A stretch of DNA of 37,441 bases from Streptomyces sp. (GTDB lineage: Bacteria; Actinomycetota; Actinomycetes; Streptomycetales; Streptomycetaceae): contig JABFVM010000607.1 in the NCBI GenBank assembly GCA_013362785.1, forward strand, positions 1-37,441. Direction: 5' to 3'. Below are positions 23,409-32,726 of this stretch, in pieces (the first letter of the stretch is position 1; every line of letters starts with the position of its first letter). Both the position numbers and the translations under genes were made by a program. The notes below the pieces were generated by a model. The model made no database searches, was not told where the DNA came from, and saw nothing but the letters and a program-made list of their open reading frames with translations.

Positions 23409-24536
23409 TCATGCGTAGGGGCTGTCGGCGCCCGCCGCGGCGGGCCGGGGCGCGCGGGCCGGGCAGCAGCCGACCGGGCACAGGTTGTGGCTCGCGCCGA
23501 GTCCGCCGAGGAAGCACGGGCTGACCTCTTCCGCGCGCTCCACGGCGGCGCGCTCCAGGACGAGGTCGCGGATCGCCGCGGCGAACCTCGGGTCGTCGCC
23601 GACGGTGGCGGAGCGGCGCATCGGCAGGCCGAGCTCCTCGGCCTTGGCCTTGGCCTCCGTGTCGAGGTCGTAGAGGACCTCCATGTGGTCGGAGACGAAG
23701 CCGATGGGGGCGATCACGACCGCGGGGACACCCGCCTCGTGCCGCTCCTCCAGGTGGTCGCAGATGTCGGGCTCCAGCCACGGGATGTGCGGGGCGCCGG
23801 AGCGGGACTGGTAGACGAGCTGCCAGGGGTGGTCGACGCCGGTGCGCTCACGGACCGCCTCGGCGATCAGCCGGGCCGCGTCCAGGTGCTGCTCGACGTA
23901 CGCGCCGCCGTCGCCGTGGTCCTCGACCGGGCCGGAGGCGTCCGCGGCGGCGGTCGGGATGGAGTGGGTCGAGAAGGCGAGGTGTGCGCCTGCGCGGGCG
24001 TCCTCGGGAAGCTCGGCCAGGGACTCGACCACGCCGTCGATCATCGGCTCCAGGAAGCCGGGGTGGTTGAAGTAGTGCCGCAGCTTGTCGATCTTCGGCA
24101 GCTCCAGGCCCTCGGCCTCCAGGGCCGCCAGCGAGTCGGCGAGGTTCTCGCGGTACTGGCGGCAGCCCGAGTAGGAGGCGTAGGCGCTGGTGGCCAGGAC
24201 GAGGATGCGGCGGCGCCCGTCGGCGACCATCTCGCGCAGGGTGTCCGTCAGATACGGCGCCCAGTTGCGGTTGCCCCAGTAGATCGGCAGATCCAGGCCG
24301 TGCTCGGCGAAGTCCTTGCGGAGGGCGTCCAGCAGGGCGCGGTTCTGGTCGTTGATGGGGCTGACTCCGCCGAACTGGAAGTAGTGCTCGCCGACTTCCT
24401 TCAGGCGTTCCTTGGGGATGCCCCGCCCGCGGGTGACGTTCTCCAGGAACGGGATCACGTCGTCCGGGCCCTCGGGGCCGCCGAACGAGAGCAGGAGCAG
24501 GGCGTCGTAGGGGGTGGCATCGCGCACGTCTGGCAT
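23409..24536 (-). CDS. hemH: Ferrochelatase (coproporphyrin ferrochelatase type)
   Basis: This 375-residue enzyme inserts iron into a porphyrin; in actinobacteria the substrate is expected to be coproporphyrin III in the coproporphyrin-dependent heme pathway. The family start [20 protein letters not shown], the catalytic His motif LAFSTHSIP, and [13 protein letters not shown] with its Glu are all present. Cys125 in SYSGCRQY and the C-terminal cluster [18 protein letters not shown] (Cys341, 353, 357, 358) match the [2Fe-2S] cluster of actinobacterial ferrochelatases. The ATG at 24536 has AGGATC upstream, or a CAGGAT box six bases away if leaderless. It is followed closely by the monophosphatase gene. 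Confidence 0.95.
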   Translation of the reverse strand: MPDVRDATPYDALLLLSFGGPEGPDDVIPFLENVTRGRGIPKERLKEVGEHYFQFGGVSPINDQNRALLDALRKDFAEHGLDLPIYWGNRNWAPYLTDTLREMVADGRRRILVLATSAYASYSGCRQYRENLADSLAALEAEGLELPKIDKLRHYFNHPGFLEPMIDGVVESLAELPEDARAGAHLAFSTHSIPTAAADASGPVEDHGDGGAYVEQHLDAARLIAEAVRERTGVDHPWQLVYQSRSGAPHIPWLEPDICDHLEERHEAGVPAVVIAPIGFVSDHMEVLYDLDTEAKAKAEELGLPMRRSATVGDDPRFAAAIRDLVLERAAVERAEEVSPCFLGGLGASHNLCPVGCCPARAPRPAAAGADSPYA

Positions 24537-24750
24537 GGGTTGATCCTGTCATCCGGTACTGACAGCCGGGAAACGGCGGGGTGACCGCCCGGGTTCCCGG
24601 TTGGTCCGGGAGGGTGCGTCAGGCGCACCCGACTCGTAAGCTGTATCGGCCATCCACGCGGCTTACCGAGTGGCCCCGAACTGCCCTGATTCACCCCGAG
24701 TTGCCCTGCGCCGACGCAGTTCCGCCGCTCCCGCCCGACCGGAGACCCTC

Positions 24751-25989
24751 GTGCCCAGCCCCTACCGCGCCCTGTTCGCCGCACCCGGCAGCAAGGCCTT
24801 CTCCGCCGCGGGCCTCCTCGGCCGGATGCCGCTGTCGATGATGGGCATCGGCGTGGTGACGATGGTGTCGCAGCTGACCGGGCGGTACGGCCTCGCCGGT
24901 GCCCTGTCGGCCACCATCGCGCTCTCCGCTGCCGTGGCGGGGCCCCAGGTCTCCCGGCTGGTCGATCAGCACGGTCAGCGGCGGGTGCTGCGTCCGGCGA
25001 CGCTGATCTCGCTGGCCGCCGGGGCAGCGCTGCTGTTCGCCGCGCATTACGGATGGCCGGACTGGGTGCTGTTCGTGGCCTGCGTCGGCATCGGGTGCGT
25101 GCCGAGCGTCGGGGCGATGATCCGCGCCCGCTGGGCCGCGCTGTACCGGGGGACGCCTCAGCTGCACACCGCGTACTCCTTCGAGTCCGTGATCGACGAG
25201 GTGTGCTTCATCTTCGGGCCGATCATCTCGATCGGCCTGTCCACGGCCTGGTTCCCGGAGGCCGGGCCGCTGCTCGCCGGCTGCTTCCTGGCGGCCGGTG
25301 TCTTCTGGCTGACCGCGCAGCGCTCCACCGAGCCCGCGCCGCATCCGCGCGAGAAGCAGGGCGGCAGCTCGGCCCTGCGCGCCCCGGGGCTTCAGGTGCT
25401 GGTGGCCACCTTCGTGGCGACCGGAGCGATCTTCGGATCCGTCGACGTGGTCACCGTGGCCTTCGCGGACGAGCAGGGGCACAAGGGCGCCGCGAGCGTG
25501 GTCCTCGCGCTGTACGCGGCGGGCTCCTGTGCGGCGGGCCTGGTCTTCGGGCTGTTGCGCTTCAAGGGGGCGCCGGAACGCCGTTGGCTGCTGGGCATAT
25601 GCGCCATGGCCGTGAGTATGATCCCCCTCCTACTGGTCGGAAACTTGCCGTTTCTGGCCGTGGCGCTGTTCGTTGCGGGCATGGCCGTCGCTCCCACGAT
25701 GATCACCACCATGTCCCTGATCGAAGAGCACGTACCACGCGCGCAACTGACCGAGGGCATGACCTGGGTGAGCACCGGGCTCGCGGTCGGGGTCGCGCTC
25801 GGCTCCTCCATGGCCGGCTGGGTGATCGACGCGGCCGGCGCGGACGCCGGGTACGGGGTTCCGGCGGTGTCCGGGGCCGCCGCGGTCGCGGTCGGTTTCC
25901 TGGGGTACCGCCGGCTCAGCAGGCCGGCTCCGCGTCGGGGAGGCACCGTTGAGCAGCACAGCGAGCGGGAAGAACGGCACGTGGCGTAA
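24751..25989 (+). CDS. Major facilitator superfamily transporter
   Basis: This 412-residue protein has about twelve hydrophobic helices in two halves, with a cytosolic loop between them near residue 200 (STEPAPHPREKQGGSSALRA). An MFS-type motif DQHGQRRVLRPA follows the second helix, and ESVIDEVCFIFGP is the drug-exporter-like signature in helix five. The substrate is not evident; membership resembles Streptomyces drug or metabolite exporters. GTG at 24751 has GGAG upstream at good spacing. It overlaps the following oxidase gene by 41 bases, so the two are translationally linked and may act on related compounds. Confidence 0.88.
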   Translation: MPSPYRALFAAPGSKAFSAAGLLGRMPLSMMGIGVVTMVSQLTGRYGLAGALSATIALSAAVAGPQVSRLVDQHGQRRVLRPATLISLAAGAALLFAAHYGWPDWVLFVACVGIGCVPSVGAMIRARWAALYRGTPQLHTAYSFESVIDEVCFIFGPIISIGLSTAWFPEAGPLLAGCFLAAGVFWLTAQRSTEPAPHPREKQGGSSALRAPGLQVLVATFVATGAIFGSVDVVTVAFADEQGHKGAASVVLALYAAGSCAAGLVFGLLRFKGAPERRWLLGICAMAVSMIPLLLVGNLPFLAVALFVAGMAVAPTMITTMSLIEEHVPRAQLTEGMTWVSTGLAVGVALGSSMAGWVIDAAGADAGYGVPAVSGAAAVAVGFLGYRRLSRPAPRRGGTVEQHSEREERHVA

Positions 25990-27277
25990 CTGGGGCGGCA
26001 ATGTCGCCGCCCGTCCCGCGCGGGAGGTCACTCCGGCCTCGGTCGAGGAGCTGTCCGCGGCGATACGCCGGGCCGCTGAGGACGGCCTGAAGGTGAAGGC
26101 GGTCGGCAGTGGGCATTCCTTCACGTCCATAGCCGCGACCGACGGTGTGTTGATCCGCCCTCAACTGTTGACCGGCATCCGCAACATCGATCGTGATGCC
26201 ATGACCGTCACGGTCGAGGCCGGCACCCCGCTCAAGAGACTCAACATGGCCCTGGCGCGCGAGGGCCTGTCGCTCACGAACATGGGCGACATCATGGAGC
26301 AGACGGTCTCCGGCGCCACCAGCACCGGCACCCACGGCACGGGCCGCGACTCGGCCTCGATCGCCGCCCAGATCACGGCGTTGGAGCTGGTGACCGCCGA
26401 CGGGTCGGTGCTCACCTGTTCCGAGAAGGGGACCGATGAGGAACGCGCGGTCTTCGCGGCCGCCCGGATCGGCCTCGGCGCGCTCGGCATCGTCACCGCG
26501 ATCACGTTCGCCGTGGAGCCGACCTTCCTGCTCGCCGCGCGCGAGGAGCCGATGCCGTTCGACAGGGTCCTGTCGGAGTTCGACGAACTCTGGGCCGAGA
26601 ACGAGCACTTCGAGTTCTACTGGTTCCCGCACACCGGCAGCACCAACACCAAGCGCAACAACCGCAGCGCGGGCCCGGAGAAGCCGGTGGGCCAGGTCGC
26701 GGGCTGGTTCGAGGACGAGTTCCTCTCCAACGGCGTCTTCCAGGCGGCCCAGTGGGTCGGCCGCGCGGTGCCCGCGACGATCCCGACGATCGCTCAGATC
26801 TCCAGCAGGGCACTGTCCTCGCGGACCTACACCGACATCCCCTACAAGGTCTTCACATCGCCGCGCCGGGTGCGCTTCGTGGAGATGGAGTACGCCGTTC
26901 CGCGCGAGGCCGTCGTCGAGACGCTGCGCGAACTCAAGGCCATGGTCGAGCGCTCCGGCCTGCGGGTCAGCTTCCCCGTCGAGGTGCGCACCGCCCCGGC
27001 CGACGACATCACCCTGTCCACCGCGTCGGGCCGCGACAGCGCCTATGTCGCCGTCCATATGGTCAAGGGCACGCCGTATCAGCGGTACTTCACCGCGGCC
27101 GAGCGGATCTTCACCGCGCACGAGGGGCGGCCGCACTGGGGCAAGGTGCACACGCGCGACGCCGAGTACTTCGCCCAGGTGTATCCGCGCTTCGCTGAGT
27201 TCACCGCGCTGCGGGACCGGCTCGATCCCGACCGCCTGTTCCAGAACGACTACTTGCGCAGGGTGTTGGGGGCGTAG
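25949..27277 (+). CDS. FAD-binding D-arabinono-1,4-lactone oxidase family protein
   Basis: This 442-residue oxidase belongs to the VAO/PCMH flavoprotein superfamily, sugar-1,4-lactone oxidase branch. The FAD domain has VKAVGSGHSFTSIA, where the His is at the covalent flavinylation position in relatives, and SGATSTGTHGTGRDSASIAA. The C-terminal domain ends in HWGKVHTRDAEYFAQVYPRF and DPDRLFQNDYLRRVLG, typical of the aldono-lactone oxidase family. It should oxidise an aldonolactone or alditol using oxygen or another acceptor. The TTG start at 25949 is supported by GGGGAGG just upstream and by the family start (NGTWRNWGGN). It lies inside the 3' end of the transporter gene, a 41-base overlap. 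Confidence 0.9.
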   Translation: MSSTASGKNGTWRNWGGNVAARPAREVTPASVEELSAAIRRAAEDGLKVKAVGSGHSFTSIAATDGVLIRPQLLTGIRNIDRDAMTVTVEAGTPLKRLNMALAREGLSLTNMGDIMEQTVSGATSTGTHGTGRDSASIAAQITALELVTADGSVLTCSEKGTDEERAVFAAARIGLGALGIVTAITFAVEPTFLLAAREEPMPFDRVLSEFDELWAENEHFEFYWFPHTGSTNTKRNNRSAGPEKPVGQVAGWFEDEFLSNGVFQAAQWVGRAVPATIPTIAQISSRALSSRTYTDIPYKVFTSPRRVRFVEMEYAVPREAVVETLRELKAMVERSGLRVSFPVEVRTAPADDITLSTASGRDSAYVAVHMVKGTPYQRYFTAAERIFTAHEGRPHWGKVHTRDAEYFAQVYPRFAEFTALRDRLDPDRLFQNDYLRRVLGA

Positions 27278-27701
27278 CCGACGCGACGTACAGGCGAAAT
27301 CCATTCGTTCCGTTTCTGCGGATTGCGTGAAGTACGCCACGTTCAAGATCGGCGAACCGCTCAACGGACGGCCGGGTCACGCTTCTTGCCAGAAGTTGGA
27401 CGGCGCGCCAATCCACGCACGTGGCCCAAATGGAGTACTGTTGCGAGCCCTGGGTCCGGTCTCCCGCCAGGGCGTCCGCGACCTTCAAGGACCGCCGGGA
27501 GGGGGCTAGTTGCACAGGGTGACGGAGTTGGTCACTTAGCGTTGCGAATAGGTAACCGTGCCATAACGGCGATCCAGGGCCCGCGCCCGACACGCCGGGC
27601 AACTCGGCAAGGTTGTGGCAGGCTGCACCCGGGCAGGCCACACTCGACTAGCGGAAGCAGCGACGCACGTGACGTCGGCAGGCACCACCCGGGAGGTCCC
27701 C
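27278..27701. other. Upstream region of sepH, no gene seen
   Basis: This 424-base gap has no plausible coding frame. A possible promoter is TTGCAC at 27510-27515 followed 17 bases later by CACTTA, a poor -10 match. The sepH ribosome-binding site (GGGAGG) is at its right end. Confidence 0.4.
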
Positions 27702-28739
27702 ATGCCCGAACTGCGTGTCGTGGCCGTCTCGAATGACGGCACACGGCTGGTGCTCAAGGCTGCCGACGCGACGGAGTACACCCTTCCGATCGACGAGCGG
27801 CTGCGCGCCGCCGTGCGCGGCGACCGGCCGCGCCTCGGTCAGATCGAGATCGAGGTGGAGAGCCATCTCCGCCCCCGTGACATCCAGGCGCGTATACGCG
27901 CTGGTGCCACCGCGGAAGAGGTCGCCCAGCTCGCCGGCATCCCCGTCGACCGTGTACGCCGCTTCGAGGGCCCCGTGCTCGCCGAGCGTGCCTTCATGGC
28001 CGAGCGGGCCCGCAAGACCCCCGTCCGCCGCCCCGGTGAGAACGCCGCGGGGCCGCAGCTCGGCGAGGCCGTCCAGGAGCGGCTGCTGCTGCGCGGCGCC
28101 GACAAGGACTCCGTGCAGTGGGACTCGTGGCGCCGGGACGACGGCACCTGGGAAGTGCTGCTGGTCTACCTGGTGGCCGGCGAACCGCACTCGGCGAGCT
28201 GGACGTACGACCCGCCCCGGCGGCTCGTCCAGGCCGTCGACGACGAGGCGCGCTCGCTGATCGGTGAGTCCGACGACCTCGCCGCGCCGGAGCCGAGCTT
28301 CCCGTTCGTGCCGCGCATCGCCCGGCTCCCGCGCGAGCGTTCGATGGACCGCGCCCTGGAGACCGCACGGCCGAGCCTGCCCGCCCCGACCCCCGAACCG
28401 GTCGAGGAGACCGCGGAGGAACGGGACTCGCTGACCAGCCTGCTGGAGGCGGTGCCCAGCTTCCGCGGTGACCTGGTGGTGCCGGAGCGCCCGGCCGAGC
28501 CGGAAGTGGAGGAACCTCCCGCCGAACCGGCCGCGGAGGAGCCGCCCGCCCCGGCCGCCTCCGCGGGATCCGCCTACGCGGACGTCCTCATGCCCCGCTC
28601 CGTCGGCAGCCACCGTGACCGCCTCATCGGCGCCACGGACCGCCAGGCCGAAGCGGACGGCGTCCGCCCGGGCCGCCGAGCCGCCGTCCCGAGCTGGGAC
28701 GAGATCGTGTTCGGCACGCGCAGGAAGAAGCAGGAGTAG
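27702..28739 (+). CDS. sepH: Septation protein SepH
   Basis: This 345-residue protein has the DUF3071 N-terminal region with a helix-turn-helix (ATAEEVAQLAGIPVDRVRRF, residues about 69-88), after the conserved MPELRVVAVSNDGTRLVLKA start. The long middle is Pro/Glu-rich and disordered, and the C-terminus has a short conserved patch (VPSWDEIVFGTRRKKQE). SepH in Streptomyces and mycobacteria binds FtsZ and promotes its assembly, regulating cell division and sporulation septation. The ATG has GGGAGG upstream. A strong hairpin follows the stop, so it is probably transcribed alone. Confidence 0.95.
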   Translation: MPELRVVAVSNDGTRLVLKAADATEYTLPIDERLRAAVRGDRPRLGQIEIEVESHLRPRDIQARIRAGATAEEVAQLAGIPVDRVRRFEGPVLAERAFMAERARKTPVRRPGENAAGPQLGEAVQERLLLRGADKDSVQWDSWRRDDGTWEVLLVYLVAGEPHSASWTYDPPRRLVQAVDDEARSLIGESDDLAAPEPSFPFVPRIARLPRERSMDRALETARPSLPAPTPEPVEETAEERDSLTSLLEAVPSFRGDLVVPERPAEPEVEEPPAEPAAEEPPAPAASAGSAYADVLMPRSVGSHRDRLIGATDRQAEADGVRPGRRAAVPSWDEIVFGTRRKKQE

Positions 28740-28782
28740 CAGGAGTAGTCGGTCGTACGGCTGTGGACGCGGCCGTACGAGG

Positions 28783-28816
28783 ATGAGGGCCGCGTCGGCT
28801 TCGACGCGGCCCTCAT
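28783..28816. terminator. Strong bidirectional terminator hairpin
   Basis: A perfect 15-bp stem (atgagggccgcgtcg and its complement) closes a GCTT loop at 28798-28801. It lies between the convergent sepH and sulfurtransferase genes. Confidence 0.82.
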
Positions 28817-28837
28817 GCCGTTCCGGCGCCGCCCGCC

Positions 28838-29689
28838 CTACTGCGGGTCCGGCCCCACGGCCACCGGACGCGACGGATCCGACGACCACTCCGACCACGA
28901 GCCGACGTACAGCGCCGCCGGGATGCCCGCGACCGCCAGCGCCAGCACCTCATGGGCGCCGGAGACGCCGGAGCCGCAGTACACGCCGACGTCCGTGCCC
29001 TCGGACGCGCCCAGCGCCTTGAAGCGCGCCGCGAGTTCCTCGGCGGGCAGGAAGCGGCCGTCCGCGGCGACGTTGTCGTTCGTGGGCGCGGACAGGGCGC
29101 CCGGGATATGGCCGCCGACCGGGTCGATCGGCTCGACCTCGCCGCGGTACCGCTCCCCCGCGCGCGCGTCCAGCAGCACCCCGGACCGGGCGAGCGCCGC
29201 GGCGTCGTCGGCGTCGAGCAGTCCCGTCGCCCCCGGCACCGGCTCGAAATCGCCCTCCGCCGGAGTCGGGACGGATGTCTCCAGCGGCCCCTCCCAGGTC
29301 GGCAGTCCGCCGTCGAGGACCCGTACCTCCGGGTGCCCCGTCCAGCGCAGCAGCCACCACGCACGGGCCGCCGCCCAGCCCTGCCCGCCGTCGTACACGA
29401 CCACCGGCGTCCCGGACGACACGCCCGACCGGCGCATCACCGCACCGAATCCGGCCAGGTCCGGCAGCGGGTGACGCCCGCGCGAACCGGGCGTGGAGGC
29501 CAGTTCCCGGTCCAGATCGACGTAGACCGCGCCGGGGATGTGCCCGGCCTCGTAGGCCTTCCGGCCGTCGAACGGGGGCTCACCGGATGCCTTGGCCAGG
29601 GTCAACTGCCAGCGGACGTCGAGCAGCACCGGCGGGTTCTCCCCCGTCAGCGCGCCCGCGAGTTCGGATGCGGAGATGATGGCGTTCAT
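28838..29689 (-). CDS. sseA: Rhodanese-type sulfurtransferase (SseA-like)
   Basis: This 283-residue protein has two rhodanese domains. The first (residues about 1-135) lacks a catalytic Cys and ends VVVYDGGQGWAAARAWWLL; the second carries the active-site loop VYCGSGVSGAHEVL with Cys238. The loop CGSGV is of the mercaptopyruvate sulfurtransferase type rather than the CRKGV type of thiosulfate enzymes. It transfers sulfur to cyanide, thiols or proteins. The ATG at 29689 is preferred over 29698 because AAGGA lies upstream; an AAGGAT box seven bases before it could also be a leaderless -10. It is divergent from the VOC protein gene. Confidence 0.9.
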   Translation of the reverse strand: MNAIISASELAGALTGENPPVLLDVRWQLTLAKASGEPPFDGRKAYEAGHIPGAVYVDLDRELASTPGSRGRHPLPDLAGFGAVMRRSGVSSGTPVVVYDGGQGWAAARAWWLLRWTGHPEVRVLDGGLPTWEGPLETSVPTPAEGDFEPVPGATGLLDADDAAALARSGVLLDARAGERYRGEVEPIDPVGGHIPGALSAPTNDNVAADGRFLPAEELAARFKALGASEGTDVGVYCGSGVSGAHEVLALAVAGIPAALYVGSWSEWSSDPSRPVAVGPDPQ

Positions 29690-29754
29690 GGCCACCATCC
29701 TTGCGCACGGGGTGGCCGCATCGCCCGGCTCCGGATACTCTGCCCGCCGGACAG

Positions 29755-29783
29755 GCCCGATCACGAGGCGTACGGGATCGGGC
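29755..29783. promoter_or_regulatory. Inverted repeat in the divergent sulfurtransferase/VOC gap
   Basis: GCCCGATC at 29755-29762 is complementary to GATCGGGC at 29776-29783, with a 13-base spacer. It lies 66 bases upstream of the sulfurtransferase start and 204 bases upstream of the VOC start, so it could be an operator for either gene. No ribosomal or protein-coding explanation is seen. Confidence 0.3.
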
Positions 29784-29986
29784 ACATGCTGTACAGCCGA
29801 TCGACATCCGTCGGCAATCGCACGGAAACGGGCGGTAAATCGCACACCGGGCATCCTCCGGGCACCGGCCGCCGTGCGCGGCGTGCCCGCAGCGCGCGCG
29901 GCCACGGGTGGTGCGAGCATCGGCACGGGGGGCGGGGGACAGCGGAAGCGACACGGCCACCACGAGGGGCCGAGGAGAGAGTGACG

Positions 29987-30790
29987 ATGACCGAAGCACG
30001 GGGGTCGGCCGGCCCGAACGGCGCGACGCACGCCCGGCACGCGCCCGGCACGCCCTGCTGGGTGAGCTTGATGGTGCACGGGCTTGCCGCGACCGAGGAG
30101 TTCTACGGAGCGCTTTTCGGCTGGGAGTTCCAGCCCGGCCCCCAGCAACTCGGCCCCTATGTGCGGGCTCTGCTCGACGGCCATGAGGTGGCCGGTATCG
30201 GCCAGTTGCCGCCCGACCGCCACCTCCCCATCGCCTGGACGCCCTACCTCGCCTCGAACGACGTGGACCTGACCGCGGAGACGGTACGGCTGTGCGGCGG
30301 CACCGTCGGGGTGGGTCCGCTGGACGCCGGCGACGCCGGCCGGATGGCGATCTGCTCCGACCCCGCCGGCGCCGTCTTCGGCATCTGGCAGACGGCCGCC
30401 CACCTGGGCACCGCCGTCACCGGCGTGCCCGGTACCCCCGCCTGGAACGAGCTGCTGACCTTCGAGTCCGTGAACGTCGCCAAGTTCTACGAGACCGTGT
30501 TCGCCTACGAGGAGGAGCCCGAGGTCTCCGCCGACTTCGACTACGTCACCCTGCGCACCGACGGCCGCCCGGTGGCCGGCATCCACGGCGTCGGCCACGC
30601 CCTGCCCCGGGACCGGGGGCCGCACTGGATGACGTACTTCGAAGTCGCCGACGTGGAAGAGACGCTGGACCGGGTCGTCGGCCTCGGCGGCCATGTCCTG
30701 CGGCCGGCCCACGACAGCGCCCACGGCCGGGTGGCGACGGTGGCGGATCCCGAGGGAGCCCGGTTCTCGGTCATCGAGAACCCGCGCTGA
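29987..30790 (+). CDS. Two-domain VOC (glyoxalase/bleomycin-resistance fold) protein
   Basis: This 267-residue protein contains two consecutive VOC modules, residues about 22-130 (CWVSLMVHGLAATEEFYGAL, then FGWEF and DPAGAVFGIWQ) and 148-263 (WNELLTFESVNVAKFYETVF, then DPEGARFSVIE). Such proteins use a metal for isomerase, dioxygenase or resistance functions; the substrate is not evident. The ATG at 29987 is supported by GAGGAG nine bases upstream; a GTG at 29981 is too close to it. It is divergent from the sulfurtransferase and convergent with thymidine kinase. Confidence 0.87.
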   Translation: MTEARGSAGPNGATHARHAPGTPCWVSLMVHGLAATEEFYGALFGWEFQPGPQQLGPYVRALLDGHEVAGIGQLPPDRHLPIAWTPYLASNDVDLTAETVRLCGGTVGVGPLDAGDAGRMAICSDPAGAVFGIWQTAAHLGTAVTGVPGTPAWNELLTFESVNVAKFYETVFAYEEEPEVSADFDYVTLRTDGRPVAGIHGVGHALPRDRGPHWMTYFEVADVEETLDRVVGLGGHVLRPAHDSAHGRVATVADPEGARFSVIENPR

Positions 30791-30815
30791 CGACGGCCGA
30801 GGGCCGGGCCCCGGC

Positions 30816-31463
30816 TCAGGCCGGCTGCACCGGGAGGACGTCGGGTGAGAGGGCCGCGGCCCGTGCGCTGGCGGCCGTCATACGGCGCCGGTGGTGGCGG
30901 CGGCACAGGACCTCGTAGCCGACGGCGTCCGCCTGGTTGACGTCGCCGACGACCACCTGGGCGCCCTCGACGACCATCGCGCCGCCTATCGTGCGGGCGT
31001 TGTGGGTGGCGCGGGCGCCGCACCAGCACAGGGCCTCGACCTGGAGCACCTCGACCCGGTCGGCGAGTTCCACCAGGCGCTGGGAGCCGGGGAACAGCTT
31101 GCTGCGGAAGTCGGTCGTGATGCCGAAGGCGTAGACGTCGAGTCCCAGGTCGTCGACCACGCGCGCGAGCTGGTCGATCTGCTCGGGGGTGAGGAACTGA
31201 GCTTCGTCGGCGATGACGTAGTCCGCGCGGCCGCCCCGGGAGAGCCGGTCGACGACGTAGGTGTACAGGTCCGTGCCGTCCTCGACCTCCACCGCCTCGG
31301 TGACCAGGCCGAGCCGCGAGGACAGCTTGCCCTCGCCCGCACGGTCGTCCCGGGTGAAGATGATGCCCTGCAGACCACGCGCCGAACGGTTGTGCTCGAT
31401 CTGGAGAGCCAGCGTCGACTTCCCGCAGTCCATCGTTCCGGAGAAGAACACCAGCTCGGGCAT
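30816..31463 (-). CDS. tdk: Thymidine kinase
   Basis: This 215-residue type II thymidine kinase salvages thymidine by phosphorylating it to dTMP. It begins MPELVFFSGTMDCGKSTLAL (P-loop, residues 9-16), has DEAQFL as the Walker B and base motif, a lasso region TIGGAMVVEGAQVVVGD, and the zinc-binding Cys set CWCG and CRRHH. The ATG at 31463 is the family start. A Shine-Dalgarno AAAGGTG is about eleven bases upstream, at the long end of normal. TAGCTT about 27 bases upstream of the ATG could be its -10 box. It lies downstream of the phosphodiesterase gene on the same strand. Confidence 0.94.
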   Translation of the reverse strand: MPELVFFSGTMDCGKSTLALQIEHNRSARGLQGIIFTRDDRAGEGKLSSRLGLVTEAVEVEDGTDLYTYVVDRLSRGGRADYVIADEAQFLTPEQIDQLARVVDDLGLDVYAFGITTDFRSKLFPGSQRLVELADRVEVLQVEALCWCGARATHNARTIGGAMVVEGAQVVVGDVNQADAVGYEVLCRRHHRRRMTAASARAAALSPDVLPVQPA

Positions 31464-31531
31464 GTTGAGTTGAGCACCTTTCGGTGAAGCTATCGGTCGT
31501 GCGGTGACGGGCGGTTCGGGGCGGGCAGGCG

Positions 31532-32725
31532 TCAGGAGCGTACTTCGAGCAGGGGGACCAACTGCTCGGCGGGGGTCATCGAACCGTGGTTGCCGACCAT
31601 CAGCGACTCCTTCGGCTCCCGCTCGGACGCGATGATCAGGACGTCGTCCCGCGCGGCCGCGATCACGTCGCCGAGCCTGCGGTACACCCGCTCGTCGATC
31701 CGCGGCCCGAACCAGCCCGCCGCGATCGCCTCCTCCCGGGAGGCCACCCAGAACTGCTCGCCGAGCACCTCGCGCCAGCAGGTCAGGACGTCGTTCGCGG
31801 CGCCGGGCACCGCGTAGACGTGCCGCGCCCGGCCCTCGCCGCCCAGCAGGGCGACGCCGGCGCGCAGCTCCCAGTCCTCGTCGAAGTCGATGCGGTGCTC
31901 CTCGTCGAAGAGCACGTCGATCATGCCGTGGTCGGCGGTGACGTAGAGCGCGGTGCGCGGCGGGAGCTGCTCGGCCAGACGCTGGACGAGCCGGTCGACG
32001 TACATGAGCTGGCCGCGCCAGGCATCGGAGTCGACGCCGAAGCGGTGGCCCGCCCCGTCGAGCTCGGCGTAGTACGTGTAGACCAAGGAGCGGTCGCCCT
32101 TGGCCAGTTGCTCGGCCGCGAGGTCCATGCGCTCCTCGCCGGACAGCCGCCCCAGGAACGTTCCTCCACTGAGCGCGACCCTGGTCAGCGGGGTGTTCTC
32201 GAAGGTGGGCGACGACACCTGGGCGGCGTGCACACCCGCCTGGTGTGCCAGTTCGAAGACGGTGGGATACGGCTGCCAGGCACGCGGCGGTGTCCACGGG
32301 TTCCAGCGCAGCTGGTTCATCAGCTCGTCGGTCTCCGGGTTGCGCACGGTGTACCCGGGCAGGCCGTGGGCGCCCGGCGGCAGACCGGTGCCGATGGAGG
32401 CGAGGGAGGTCGCGGTGGTCGCCGGGTAGCCGGCGGTGATCGGGCGTCCGGTGCCGCCGCGCGAGCTGCTCAGCAGCGACGTCATGAACGGCGCGTCCTC
32501 GGGGTGCGCCCTGAGCTGCTCCCAGCCGAGGCCGTCGATCAGGAAGACGCAGTTCCGGTCGGCGGGGCTGAGCTCGCCGATCGCGGCGGTCATGCCGGGT
32601 ACGGACATGCCGGCGGCCAGCGTGGGCAGGAGGTCGGCGAGCGAGCCGCTGCCGTACTCGGGGGGAGGCGCGGAGTCGACGGCGAGGGGTTCCGGGTGGG
32701 AGTCCCAGGTGGTGGGCTGGATCAT
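31532..32725 (-). CDS. Alkaline-phosphatase-superfamily phosphodiesterase/nucleotide pyrophosphatase
   Basis: This 397-residue enzyme has the metal-binding motifs of the type I phosphodiesterase/nucleotide pyrophosphatase branch: FLIDGLGWEQL, TATSLASIGTG with the nucleophile Thr, TYYAELDGAGHRFG, VTADHGMIDV and VGNHGSM. It should hydrolyse phosphodiesters or pyrophosphates. The substrate is not evident and no signal peptide is visible, so a cytosolic role is likely. The ATG at 32725 is one base after the DUF5998 stop, so the genes are translationally coupled. Confidence 0.88.
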   Translation of the reverse strand: MIQPTTWDSHPEPLAVDSAPPPEYGSGSLADLLPTLAAGMSVPGMTAAIGELSPADRNCVFLIDGLGWEQLRAHPEDAPFMTSLLSSSRGGTGRPITAGYPATTATSLASIGTGLPPGAHGLPGYTVRNPETDELMNQLRWNPWTPPRAWQPYPTVFELAHQAGVHAAQVSSPTFENTPLTRVALSGGTFLGRLSGEERMDLAAEQLAKGDRSLVYTYYAELDGAGHRFGVDSDAWRGQLMYVDRLVQRLAEQLPPRTALYVTADHGMIDVLFDEEHRIDFDEDWELRAGVALLGGEGRARHVYAVPGAANDVLTCWREVLGEQFWVASREEAIAAGWFGPRIDERVYRRLGDVIAAARDDVLIIASEREPKESLMVGNHGSMTPAEQLVPLLEVRS

Positions 32726-32726
32726 C

